Origin: DATFDN01 sp963818885 | GTDB lineage: Bacteria; Pseudomonadota; Alphaproteobacteria; Acetobacterales; Acetobacteraceae | Assembly: GCA_963818885.1 (NCBI GenBank) | Contig: CAWFTP010000006.1 | Coordinates: forward strand, 1 to 64,000 | Length of the DNA: 64,000 nt | Direction: 5' to 3' | Shown here: piece after piece, positions 39,088 through 48,154 of the stretch | Layout: each line of letters begins with the position of its first letter | Position numbering within the stretch: the first letter of the stretch is position 1 | Program-made: the position numbers and the translations under genes | Notes under the pieces: generated by a model | The model's input: the letters and a program-made list of their open reading frames with translations, nothing else | Database searches by the model: none | Told to the model about the DNA's origin: nothing

Positions 39088-39768
39088 GTGGGGCGGGTAC
39101 CTCCCGCCCTCGCCCTCGCCGTCCTCGGGCGTGAGCTGCGCCTGTCGCTGCGCCACGGCGCCGACACGCTCGCCGCATTGCTGTTCTTCCTGGTCGCGGC
39201 GACGCTGTTTCCGCTGGCGATCGGGCCGGGACCGGAGACGCTGGGGCGGATCGCGCCGGGGATCGTGTGGGTCTGCGCGCTGCTCGCCGCGCTGCTGCCG
39301 CTCGACCGGCTGTTCGGCGCCGATTTCGAGGACGGCTCGCTCGACCAGCTGCTGCTGACTGGGTTGCCGCCCGCCGGCATCGCGCTCGCCAAAGCGGCGG
39401 CGCACTGGCTGGTCACCGGCCTGCCGCTCCTGATCGCCGCGGCGCCCATCGCGACCATGCTGCGACTGCCGGCACCCGCGCTGCCCGCGCTGCTCGCCGG
39501 GCTGCTGCCGGGAACGCTGGTGCTCTCCCTACTCGGCACGACCGGAGCCGCCGTGGTGCTGGGTGCCCGACGCGGCGGGGTGCTGCTGCCGCTGCTCGTC
39601 CTGCCGCTCGCGGTGCCGGTCCTGATCTTCGGCGCCGCTGTCCCGGATGCCGCGGCCGCCGGCCTCTCCGTGCGCCCGCATCTCCTGCTGCTCGCCGCAC
39701 TCCTTGCCGCCGCCCTGCCGCTCTGCCCGCTCGCCGCCGGCGCCGCCCTGCGGGCTGCGGCGGAATAG
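39088..39768 (+). CDS. ccmB: Heme exporter membrane subunit CcmB
   Basis: About 226 residues with six hydrophobic segments. Typical CcmB features are LAVLGRELRLSLRHGADTLAALLFFL, RIAPGIVWVCALLAALLPLDRLFGADFEDGSLDQLLL, and LPLAVPVLIFGAAVPDAA. It works with CcmA in cytochrome c maturation. GTG 39088 fits the family N-terminus, though the frame is open upstream. ccmC does not follow; a GH13 gene comes next. Confidence 0.87.
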   Translation: MGRVPPALALAVLGRELRLSLRHGADTLAALLFFLVAATLFPLAIGPGPETLGRIAPGIVWVCALLAALLPLDRLFGADFEDGSLDQLLLTGLPPAGIALAKAAAHWLVTGLPLLIAAAPIATMLRLPAPALPALLAGLLPGTLVLSLLGTTGAAVVLGARRGGVLLPLLVLPLAVPVLIFGAAVPDAAAAGLSVRPHLLLLAALLAAALPLCPLAAGAALRAAAE

Positions 39769-39858
39769 CGACTCCTCACGGGAAACACGGCCGGGGGGCG
39801 CTCGCGGTTTCGTGATTATGCTTGCGGAGCGCCACCCCGATCGGGCTAGAAACAGGGG

Positions 39859-41524
39859 ATGAGCACCAAGGAGTGGTGGCGCGGCGCCGTCATCTATCAG
39901 ATCTATCCGCGCAGCTTCTTCGACAGCAACGGGGATGGGGTCGGCGACCTGCCCGGGGTGACGCAAAAGCTCGATTACGTCGCGAGCCTCGGGGTTGACG
40001 CGATCTGGCTCTGCCCGTTCTTCACCTCGCCGCAGAAGGATTTCGGCTACGATGTCGCCGACCACTTGGCGGTCGATCCGCTGTTCGGCAGCCTGGGCGA
40101 TTTCGATGCGCTGCTGGCCCGCGCTCACGCGCTCGGCCTCAAGGTCCTGATCGACCAGGTCTGGAGCCATACGTCGGATCGCCATCCCTGGTTCCTGGAG
40201 AGCCGCGCGAGCCAAACCAACCTGCTCGCCAACTGGTACGTGTGGGCCGACCCGGCGCCGGACGGCACGCCGCCCAACAATTGGCTCTCGGTCTTCGGCG
40301 GCTCCGCCTGGACCTGGGAGCCGAGGCGGCGGCAGTATTACCTGCACCACTTCCTGTCGCATCAGCCGGCGCTCAACCTGCACGATCCCCATGTGATGGA
40401 GGCGCTGCTCGCCGGCGGGGAGTATTGGTTGCAGCGCGGCGTCGACGGGTTCCGGCTGGATGCGATCGACTTCCTGATGCACGACCCGGCGCTGCGCCCC
40501 AACCTGCCGCAGACCGGGCTTACCGAGGTTCCGGCCAAGCTGTTCGGCATGCAGCGCCACGAGCACGACATGCTGCACCCCGCCTCGATGGAGCTGCTGA
40601 CCCGGGTGCGTGCCCTGATGGAGCGCTATCCGGGCACGGTCACGATGGGGGAGGTGTCGAGCCAGCCCGGCGCGTTGGAGCGCGTGAGCGGCTACACCGC
40701 CGGCCGGAAGCGCCTGCACATGGCCTACACGCTGCGCCCGCTGCGCGGCGGCTTCGACTGGGCCGCGGTGCGCGGAGATGCTGGACGACCTCGGCGCGAT
40801 GGCGCGGGCCGGCTGGCCGTGCTGGTCGTTCTCCAACCACGACGTGGAGCGCGCGGTCAGCCGCTGGAATCCGCGCCGTGCCGAGGGCATCACGCCCGAC
40901 CCTGCGTTCGCGCGCTTGCTGATGGCGCTGCTGCTGTCGTTGCGCGGCAGCGTCTGCGTCTATCAGGGCGAGGAGCTGGGACTGACCGAGGCGGAGCTCA
41001 CGCTCGAGCAGCTGCGCGACCCGTTCGGCATCGCCTACTGGCCGGAGTTTCGCGGCCGCGACGGCAGCCGCACGCCGATCCCCTGGCTCGCCGACGCCCG
41101 TCACGCCGGCTTCACCAGCGGGGCGGAATCACCCTGGCTGCCGCTGCCGGCGGCGCATCACGCGCTCGCGGTGGACCGCGCGGAGGCCGATCCGCACGCG
41201 CTGCTGCACGCCTTCCGCCGGTTCCTCGCCTGGCGGCGCGAACAGCCGGCGCTGGTGCGCGGCGCGCTGGAGCCGGTCGAGCTGCCGGCGCCGCTGGTCG
41301 GCTTCATCCGCCGGCACGAGGATCAGGCGATCCTCGCGGTGTTCAACCTCTCGGCGAGAACGCGCGCGCTCGATGCCTCTCGCTGGCCGGGGCTGCGGAT
41401 CATGGCGGAGAGCGGCTTCCGCCACGCGCTCGCGGGCGAGACGCTGCCGCTCGGCGCCTATGGCGTGGTGTTCGCCGATCTCGCCCCGGCTCACATCAGG
41501 AAAACGCCCTTGCCGGTGGTCTGA
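39859..41524 (+). CDS. Alpha-glucosidase (GH13), one frameshift
   Basis: A GH13 oligo-1,6-glucosidase/alpha-glucosidase type enzyme. The barrel begins WWRGAVIYQIYPRSFFDSNGDGVGDLPG. The nucleophile is Asp in GVDGFRLDAIDFL, the acid Glu in TVTMGEVSS, and the third acid Asp in FSNHDVERAVSRW, in the second frame. An extra G near 40773 (AVR/EMLDDLGAMA) separates the frames; restored length is about 554 residues. It likely hydrolyses short alpha-glucans or sucrose. The end overlaps the convergent dehydrogenase by 34 bp. Confidence 0.88.
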
Positions 41525-42547
41525 GTGTCGAACAGCCGGTACGCCTCGTCCGCCTGATCGAGCCGCCATGTGTCGGTGAACAGCTTGTCCACGTCGATCC
41601 CGCGGTCGGCGATGAAGCGGGCGCACTCGGCCTGGCCGATCACCGAGAAGGTCCATGAGCCGATCATCGTGAGCTGCTTGCGCAGCACATCGGGGCTCAC
41701 GTCGATCGTCACGTCGTTGCGCTCGCCGACGAAGCACATCGTGCCCCAGACCTTTACGCAGCGGATCGCCGAAATGCGGCCCTCGGGCTGGCTCGATGTG
41801 TCGAGCGACAGGTCCGCGCCATAGCCGTGCGTGAGGTCCTTGATCGCGCCGACCGGATCGTTGGAGCGCGGGTTTACCACCTCGTCGGCGCCGAACTCCT
41901 TGGCGCGGGCGAGCCGCTCGGGGCTCACGTCGAGCGCGATGACGCGCGCGCCCATCGCCTTGGCGAGCTGCGTTGCGGACAGTCCGACCGGGCCCTGGCC
42001 GAAGATCGCGATCGTGTCGTTGCCGGCGAGGTTCATGCGCCGGAGCGCGCCCCAGGCGGTGCCGGTCCCGCAGGCGACGGCGGCGCCGGTCTGGAACGAC
42101 AGCTCCTCGGGCAGCGCGACCAGCGTGTTGGCGGGCACCGCGAGGTAGCGGGCGTGCCCGCCATTGGCGTTGTTGCCGTACACCTTGACCGGCACCTCCT
42201 GGCAGAGCTGCGACCAGCCGGAGCGGCAATGGTTGCAGAGCGTGCAGCCCTGATAATGGTGCACCATCACCCGCGCGCCGATCGGCGCCTCGCGCCTCGG
42301 TCACGCCGGGACCGCGCGCGGCGACGATGCCGCAGGGCTCGTGGCCGCCGATGACCGGGTTGGGGTTGGAGGGCAGGCCGCCGACGCTGGCGCCCTTGGC
42401 GCCTTTCGGGCGGCGGTACTGGTGCAGGTCGCTGCCGCACATGCCCGACGCCTTCATCTCGATCACCACCTCGCCCGCGCCGGGCGTGGGATCGGGGAAG
42501 TCCATCAGTTCGATCTCGCGTCCGCCTGTGAACACCACGCCGCGCAT
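41491..42547 (-). CDS. Zn-dependent alcohol dehydrogenase family protein, one frameshift
   Basis: A medium-chain dehydrogenase/reductase. Catalytic zinc ligands lie in SGMCGSDLHQY and IGGHEPCG; structural zinc cysteines in GCTLCNHCRSGWSQLC; NAD fold in IAIFGQGPVGLSATQLAKAMGARVIALD. An extra base near 42290-42295 splits it after GPGVTEA. Corrected length is about 351 residues. Substrate unknown. Three TGTACA palindromes lie 170-260 bp upstream of its start. Confidence 0.87.
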
Positions 42548-42717
42548 GCGCTTCCTCCCTCTCCCGAACAGCAGGAACGAAAACCGGGCGGATGGGCTGG
42601 GTCAAGGGTACACCAACCGACGCATCACATCGCGCATGCGTACGTAGTCCCATCTCCAGCTTTCGGCGCCCGAAGGGCGGAGAGGGGATCAGGTAGCGCA
42701 CGGACTTGGTCAGATGG

Positions 42718-42809
42718 ACTGTACAAGACACGCCGCCGGCGGTGCGCGGCGGAGCGGAATTGTACAGTTCAGCCGCGCCCTGACCGCGCCGAAACTCCTC
42801 TATTGTACA
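42718..42809. promoter_or_regulatory. Array of three TGTACA palindromes
   Basis: TGTACA occurs at 42720-42725, 42761-42766 and 42804-42809, spaced 41 and 43 bp apart, about four helical turns each. The first two are extended to 9-bp mirror arms (ACTGTACAA at 42718-42726 and TTGTACAGT at 42760-42768). This 363-bp gap (42548-42910) has no gene that I can see; besides the array it holds an imperfect CTCC/GGAG palindrome near 42650-42690. A dimeric regulator site is likely, its owner unknown. Confidence 0.5.
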
Positions 42810-42910
42810 TCAGCACGCGTCGATCAGCTCGTCCGCACCTTATGATGTTGATTTTCCGGCCGGCCTGCATGCCGTTGACCAACGCCTTGGACTCGCGGCG
42901 CGGGGTCGGG

Positions 42911-44080
42911 CTACCAATTCGGCCCGTCGCGCAGGATGCGCTTGGCGAGGCTCCAGCGATGCACCTCCGACGGGCCGTCGTAGATCCGGAAGCCGCGAAC
43001 CTCGCGGAAGATGCGCTCGACCAGCGTCTCCCCGGTCACGCCCTGGCCGCCCAGCACCTGCACGCAGCGATCGGCGACGCGCCAGATCGCCTCCGAGCAG
43101 ACCACCTTGGCGATCGAGGACTCGGTGCCGCCGCGCTCGCCCTGATCGAGCGTCCAGGCGGTGTGCCAGATGGCGAGGCGGGCCATGCGGATGTCCATCT
43201 CGTTGTCGGCCAGCATGAAGCCGACGCCCTCGTGCTCGGCGAGCACCGCGCCGAACGCCTCGCGCTGGCGGGCGTAGTCGGTGGCGATCGCATGCGCGCG
43301 GCGCGCCGCGCCGAGCCAGCGCATGCAATGGGTCAGCCGCGCCGGCGCGAGCCGCACCTGGGCGTAGCGGAAGCCCTTGCCCGGCTCGCCGAGGATCGCG
43401 GAGGCAGGGACCCGCAGGCCGCTGAAGCGGACGACGGCGTGCCCGCCCGGAAAGCCCTGGTCGAGACTGTCCATCGCGCGGACCACCTCGATGCCCGGCG
43501 TCTTCATGTCGGCGAGGAACATGGTCGCGCGGCCGTCCGGACCCGCCGCCATGATGATGGCGAAGCCCGCCCCGTCCGCCCCGGTGATGAACCATTTGTC
43601 GCCGTCGATCACCCAATAGTTCCCGTCGGGCAGCGCCTTGGTCTTGAGCGCCGAGGGATCGGAGCCGGCACCGGGCGCGGGCTCCGTCATGCAGAAGCAC
43701 GACCGGACCTCGCCCGCCGCCAGCGGGCGGAGGAATCGCTCCTTCTGCTCCTGCGTCCCGACCTGCTCGATCAGGTGCATGTTGCCCTCGTCGGGCGCCG
43801 AGATGTTCATGGCCAGCGGCCCGAGCAGCGAAAAGCCAGCCTCCTCGAACACGATCGCCTTGCCGACATGCGAGAGGCCGAGGCCGCCCCATTCGGCACC
43901 GACATGCGGCGCGAGCAGGCCCTCCGCCGAGGCGAGCGCGTTCAGCTCCCGCCGGAACGGGTCAGTCGGGCCGTGACGGGTCTGCCTGGGGTCGGATTCG
44001 AGCGGGATGACGCGGTCGCGGATGAAGGCGCGGGTGCGTTGCTGCAGGTCCTGAAGCTCGGGCGGGAGCGAGAAATCCAT
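42911..44080 (-). CDS. Acyl-CoA dehydrogenase (ACAD10/11-like)
   Basis: A 389-residue acyl-CoA dehydrogenase: FSLPPELQDLQQRTRAFIRD, CFCMTEPAPGAGSDPSAL, VIDGDKWFITGADGAGFAIIMA, the C-terminal VQVLGGQGVTGETLVERIFREVRGFRIYDGPSEVHRWSLAKRIL. It follows an aminoglycoside-phosphotransferase-like gene by 11 bp. This pairing is known from ACAD10/ACAD11 and from bacterial levulinate pathways, where the kinase phosphorylates a 4-hydroxyacyl-CoA and the dehydrogenase removes the phosphate. Such a role here is inferred. ATG at 44080. Confidence 0.87.
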   Translation of the reverse strand: MDFSLPPELQDLQQRTRAFIRDRVIPLESDPRQTRHGPTDPFRRELNALASAEGLLAPHVGAEWGGLGLSHVGKAIVFEEAGFSLLGPLAMNISAPDEGNMHLIEQVGTQEQKERFLRPLAAGEVRSCFCMTEPAPGAGSDPSALKTKALPDGNYWVIDGDKWFITGADGAGFAIIMAAGPDGRATMFLADMKTPGIEVVRAMDSLDQGFPGGHAVVRFSGLRVPASAILGEPGKGFRYAQVRLAPARLTHCMRWLGAARRAHAIATDYARQREAFGAVLAEHEGVGFMLADNEMDIRMARLAIWHTAWTLDQGERGGTESSIAKVVCSEAIWRVADRCVQVLGGQGVTGETLVERIFREVRGFRIYDGPSEVHRWSLAKRILRDGPNW

Positions 44081-44091
44081 CGCGGCCTCCT

Positions 44092-45162
44092 TCAGAACGC
44101 GCGGTGATGGGCGATCTCGTGGGCGAATTCGAGGATGCCGGTGCCGATTCCGCTCAGCGGCGCGTAGCGCGGCTCGGTCGTCGCGCCGGTGCGGTAGCGG
44201 TAGCCGAGCTGCAGGAAGATCACGCCCAGCTTGTACATCGCGAGCACCCGGTGGAACAGGAAACCGTCCATCATCCGGCCGCTGATCGCCGCGTAGGCGT
44301 CGACCGCCTCGCGGCGGGTCAGGAAGCCGGGCTCGGCGGCCGGCATCTGCGCCATGTCGTGCATCGCCGGCGGGTCGTCCGCCTCCACCCAGTAGGAGAG
44401 CAGGGTGGCGAAGTCGAACAGCGGATCGCCGCGCGTGCCCTGGTCCCAGTCGACGATGGCGACGGCGGCGAGGTCGCGCGGATCGAGGATCAGGTTGTTC
44501 AGCTTGAAATCGTTGTGCAGCAGGGCAGGGGGGCCGTCCGGGACGATGTGCTGCTCGAGCCAGGCGCCGAGATCGGCGTGCAGGGTCTCGGTTCCGTCCT
44601 CCTTCGCCGCCTCGCCGCGCTTGCGCCACCCGGCCACCGCGCGCGCCAGGAACCCCTCCGGCCGGCCGAGGTCGTCGAGCCCGATCGCCGCGGTATCGAC
44701 CGCGTGGATCGAGGCGAGCGTCTCCAGCAGCACGTGCGACAACCGGGCGCCGACCTCGGGGCGGCCCTTCAGGGGCGGGGGAATGTCCTCGCGGATGACG
44801 AGGCCCGGCCGGTATTCCAGGATCTGGAACGGCGCGCCGATCACCGCCGGGTCCGTGCAGAGGAAGATGCCGCGCGGGGCGGTCGGCAATGCGTCGGCGA
44901 GCCGGCTCAGGATGCGGTGCTCGCGCGCCATGTCGTGGCTACCGGCGGGCAGCTCCCCGAGCGGCGGCCGCCGCAGCACGGCAGGCTTGCCGCCGAGATG
45001 GATCAGGTAGTTGAGGTTGGCGAGCCCGCCGGCGAACTGACGCGGTGGTGGGTCATCGTCGAGCATCACGCCGTGCGTTGCGAGCTGCGCCCGGACCGCG
45101 TTCCAATCGAGGGGGACGCTCGCTTCGGGCGTGCGAAGGTCGGCGGACGCCATCGAGGACAT
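44092..45162 (-). CDS. APH-type phosphotransferase, partner of acyl-CoA dehydrogenase
   Basis: A 356-residue kinase of the aminoglycoside/choline kinase fold. LANLNYLIHLGGKPAVLRRPP is the ATP-binding N-lobe; LLHNDFKLNNLILD has the catalytic Asp and Asn; IVDWDQGTRGDPLFDFATLLSYW has the Mg-binding Asp. The sequence matches the ACAD10/11-associated kinase type rather than drug-resistance enzymes. ATG 45162 is chosen; 45153 is also possible. It is divergent from the UDG-like gene, 80 bp apart. Confidence 0.85.
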   Translation of the reverse strand: MSSMASADLRTPEASVPLDWNAVRAQLATHGVMLDDDPPPRQFAGGLANLNYLIHLGGKPAVLRRPPLGELPAGSHDMAREHRILSRLADALPTAPRGIFLCTDPAVIGAPFQILEYRPGLVIREDIPPPLKGRPEVGARLSHVLLETLASIHAVDTAAIGLDDLGRPEGFLARAVAGWRKRGEAAKEDGTETLHADLGAWLEQHIVPDGPPALLHNDFKLNNLILDPRDLAAVAIVDWDQGTRGDPLFDFATLLSYWVEADDPPAMHDMAQMPAAEPGFLTRREAVDAYAAISGRMMDGFLFHRVLAMYKLGVIFLQLGYRYRTGATTEPRYAPLSGIGTGILEFAHEIAHHRAF

Positions 45163-45242
45163 GCTCGACCGTGCGAGGGGATGGCGCGACACGTCAAGAG
45201 GTGCCCGGTTGTCTCGACCGGGCGCGCACGCGACAAGGGCAC

Positions 45243-46008
45243 ATGGACGCGGACGCGCTCAAATTGCTGCAGCTGTTGGTCGAGTGGGGCGCCGACGAGT
45301 CGATCGGGGATGCGCCGACCGACCGCCTTGCGCCCGTATCAGAACCCGCAGCGGCGATCGCCGCGCCGCCAGAACCGCGCCGCATCATCGCGGACGTTGC
45401 GGCGGTCGAATGCGCGCAGGCCGAGGTCGCTGGCGCGCACGATCTGGAGACGCTACGGGCGGCGATCACCGGCTTCGATGCCATTGCGCTACGCGATACC
45501 GCCAGCGGACCGATCCTCTTCGAGGGGGATCCGACGAGCCGGCTCCTGATCGGTACTGCCCCCGCCCAGCGGCGACGAGGATCGCGCCGGCCGGCTGATG
45601 GTTGGAAGCGCCGGAGAGTTCCTCGGCGCGATGCTCGCCAGCATCGGGTTCCGGGAACGTGCGCTCATCGTCCCTCTCATTCCGTGGCGACCACCGGGGG
45701 ACAGGCCGCCCAGCCAAGCGGAGCTCGCGATCTGTCTGCCGTTCCTGCACCGGCTGATCGTGCTGGCTCAGCCAGTCCGCGCCGTGTTGATCGGTTCCCT
45801 CGCTGCGAGGGCGCTGTTGCCCGGAGAACGACGCCCCCCGCGCGGAACATTCAGCGGGGCCACGGTGCCCGGACGGTCCGAGCCGCTCCCCTGCTTGCCT
45901 CTGGACGGAATTGCGCAGATCAGGTCCGATCCGGATGCGCGGCGTCTCGCCTGGCGAGATTTGCGCTTGCTGCGGCGTCGAATAGATGAAGAAATCACGC
46001 CATTGTGA
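45243..46008 (+). CDS. Family-4 uracil-DNA glycosylase homologue, degenerate, one frameshift
   Basis: About 254 residues after removing an extra C in the C-run near 45558-45563. The overall line-up with family-4 uracil-DNA glycosylases is clear: LLVEWGADESIGDAPTDRL at the N-terminus, GPILFEGDPTSRLLIGTAP, GDEDRAGRLMVGSAGEFLGAMLASIGF, LIPWRPPGDRPPSQAELAICLPFLHRLI, ARRLAWRDLRLL. But the Fe-S cysteine before KRTA is absent (FDAIALRDTA), GEAPG has become GTAPP, and the C-terminal HPA motif is replaced by LPLDGIAQI. Glycosylase activity is therefore doubtful. The downstream transglycosylase neighbour is often found beside true UDG genes. Confidence 0.7.
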
Positions 46009-46119
46009 GGGTATGGCGACCCGTAACACATTGGCGTCCGCTTTTTCGCCAAAATTGAATCACGTTTCGTAAACTTACCTGGATTGCGCGGGGCTGCCCT
46101 GTTGTTTAGGGGCGGCCCG

Positions 46120-47787
46120 ATGGAAAGGCCGGATGCTACGTCCCGCCGCGCATCCGCTCGATTGTTCATGGCGGGACTTGCGGCTGTTGTAATGCTGGCG
46201 CGCTCTGCCCTTGGGCAGCCTGCGACGTCGAACGACACTTCTGACATGGAACAGACGGCCTTCGCGATACCGCGGATCGGCTCCCCGGGAACCTCGGCCG
46301 AAATCACGCTGCCAAGACCGCTGACTTCCGCCCAGGCGGCCGTCATTCGGAAGGTCTTCGCGGATCAGGCGAATGGGCGGATGGCCGACGCGGCGCGCCT
46401 CACCGCGACGCTCGACACGCCATTGCTGAATGGCCCCATTCTCGCCGACCGCCTCCTCGGCCGCTTCCATCATGGGACGCCGGCCGAGCTGCAGCTATGG
46501 CTGGCCGCGTTTGGCACGCAGGCCGATGCGCCGGCGATCCGCGCTTTGCTCGCAATCAGGCTGCCGCGCCATGCGAAGATGCCGCCCGACCGCGCACCCG
46601 CCATGCTGCCCCCCGCCACCGCTGGAGCGGACGACCCGGACGACGGATCCGCGGCGAAGGCTGCTCGGGGCACCGTGCGCCGCGTCCGCGCGACCTTGTC
46701 GGAGGGCTTCGCCGCCTGGCGGAAAGGCCAGGTCAGCCGGGCGATGGACCATTTCGAGGCGGCGGCGCGTACCGCGGACGTGCCCGCGGCGCTGCGTGCC
46801 GAGGGCGCGTTCTGGGCGGCCCGCGCGGCGTTCCGCGAGCGGGACATCACGCGCTACTATAGCTGGCTGCGGCGCGCGGCGGTCGAGACGCGCACATTTC
46901 ACGGGCTCCTGTCGCGGCGCATGCTGGGATGGGGTACCCATACGGCGCTCGGACGGGAGGTCCTGTCGCAGGCCGATATCGATGCGCTGGCGGCAATCCC
47001 GCGCGCGCGGCGCGCATTCGCTCTTCTGCAAATCGGTCAGGCGGCGCTGGCAGAGGCCGAGTTTCGCGCCCTGTGGCCGGAGGTGGCGGGGAGCGCCCCG
47101 ATGCGGCGGGCATTGCTGCTTGTGACGGCGAGCGCGGGGCTCACCGATCTCGCCTCCCAGTTGTCGGAACTCGTTCGCGGAGCCGACGGGATGCCCCCCG
47201 ATGCATCGGGCGTTCCGGTCCCGTCACTGCGGCCCGCGGGAGGGTTCGTCGTCGACCAGGCCCTGGTCTACGGGATCACCCAGACGGAATCGAATTTCGA
47301 TCCGAAAGCGGTATCCCGGGCGGGCGCACATGGGCTGATGCAGATCATGCCGGTGACAGCGCGCGCGGTCAGCGGCAACCCGAACCTGAAGCCGGCATCC
47401 TTGCACGATCCGGCGTTCAACCTGAGCCTGGGACAGCGCCTGCTGCTCAAGCTCATCGCGCTGCCGTCGGTGCACGGCGATCTGATTCGTCTCCTGGGCA
47501 GCTACAACGCGGGTGCCGCGGGCTTCTCGGACGCGCCGTCCACGCGGGCGGAGGAGGCGGATCCGGTGCTCTTCATCGACACGATTCCGGTCATGGAAAC
47601 CCGCCGCTTCATTCGCCGGGTGCTCGCCAGCAGCTGGATATATGCGGCACGGCTTGGGCTGCGGGCACCCGGACTGGACGACCTTGCGAGCGGCTGGATT
47701 CCCTATGTGGACCTGGTCAACTCGACGGGCAATACCGCGTTTGCGCATGATAGCGGCGGATTGCGCCTGGTGAGGAGCGAGCGTTGA
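46120..47787 (+). CDS. Soluble lytic murein transglycosylase
   Basis: A 555-residue SLT-type muramidase that cuts peptidoglycan to 1,6-anhydro-muropeptides. A signal peptide near the N-terminus (MAGLAAVVMLARSALG) is followed by an alpha-superhelical U-domain of about 300 residues. The catalytic domain has the Glu in YGITQTESNFDPKAVS, SRAGAHGLMQIMPVTA, and LLGSYNAGAAG. ATG 46120 is chosen. Its stop overlaps the next gene's TTG (TTGA). Confidence 0.9.
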   Translation: MERPDATSRRASARLFMAGLAAVVMLARSALGQPATSNDTSDMEQTAFAIPRIGSPGTSAEITLPRPLTSAQAAVIRKVFADQANGRMADAARLTATLDTPLLNGPILADRLLGRFHHGTPAELQLWLAAFGTQADAPAIRALLAIRLPRHAKMPPDRAPAMLPPATAGADDPDDGSAAKAARGTVRRVRATLSEGFAAWRKGQVSRAMDHFEAAARTADVPAALRAEGAFWAARAAFRERDITRYYSWLRRAAVETRTFHGLLSRRMLGWGTHTALGREVLSQADIDALAAIPRARRAFALLQIGQAALAEAEFRALWPEVAGSAPMRRALLLVTASAGLTDLASQLSELVRGADGMPPDASGVPVPSLRPAGGFVVDQALVYGITQTESNFDPKAVSRAGAHGLMQIMPVTARAVSGNPNLKPASLHDPAFNLSLGQRLLLKLIALPSVHGDLIRLLGSYNAGAAGFSDAPSTRAEEADPVLFIDTIPVMETRRFIRRVLASSWIYAARLGLRAPGLDDLASGWIPYVDLVNSTGNTAFAHDSGGLRLVRSER

Positions 47788-48152
47788 GATACGGCCATCG
47801 GATGCTGGCACTCGGCGCGGCGGCGGCGGCCGCGGCACTGGCAACGCCGTCTCCGGCCGGCGCGGTGGGGGTGTTCTTCGGGTTCGGACCGCCCGTCTAT
47901 TACGGCCCACCGGCATATTACGCGCCGCCGCCGATCTACTATCCACCGCCGCCGCCGTATTTCCCGCCCCCGCCGCCACCCGCGTATTACACGCCGCCGC
48001 CATCATACCCGCCGCCGCCGCGCCCGGCTGTCTCGGCGACCACCTGCTATGCCGGCGCGTTCGTGTGCCCGATGGAAACCCAGGTCAGCCCAGGTACCAC
48101 CTGCTGGTGCACCAACACTGCCGGCGGCAGGTCCTACGGGCGGGCGGGGTAG
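47784..48152 (+). CDS. Secreted Pro/Tyr-rich small protein
   Basis: A 122-residue protein: signal peptide (MLALGAAAAAAALATPSPAGA), then a low-complexity stretch of Pro, Tyr and Ala (about 35-80), then a C-terminal part with four cysteines (TTCYAGAFVCPMETQ, TTCWCTNTAG). The cysteine tail suggests disulfides in the envelope. Function unknown. TTG 47784 has AGGAG upstream and overlaps the transglycosylase stop; ATG 47802 is an alternative. Confidence 0.65.
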   Translation: MRYGHRMLALGAAAAAAALATPSPAGAVGVFFGFGPPVYYGPPAYYAPPPIYYPPPPPYFPPPPPPAYYTPPPSYPPPPRPAVSATTCYAGAFVCPMETQVSPGTTCWCTNTAGGRSYGRAG

Positions 48153-48154
48153 GA

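Noticed and set aside
44092..45162. An aminoglycoside-resistance gene
   Set aside because: The kinase motifs match the acyl-CoA-dehydrogenase-associated group and it is next to such a dehydrogenase, not to resistance genes.
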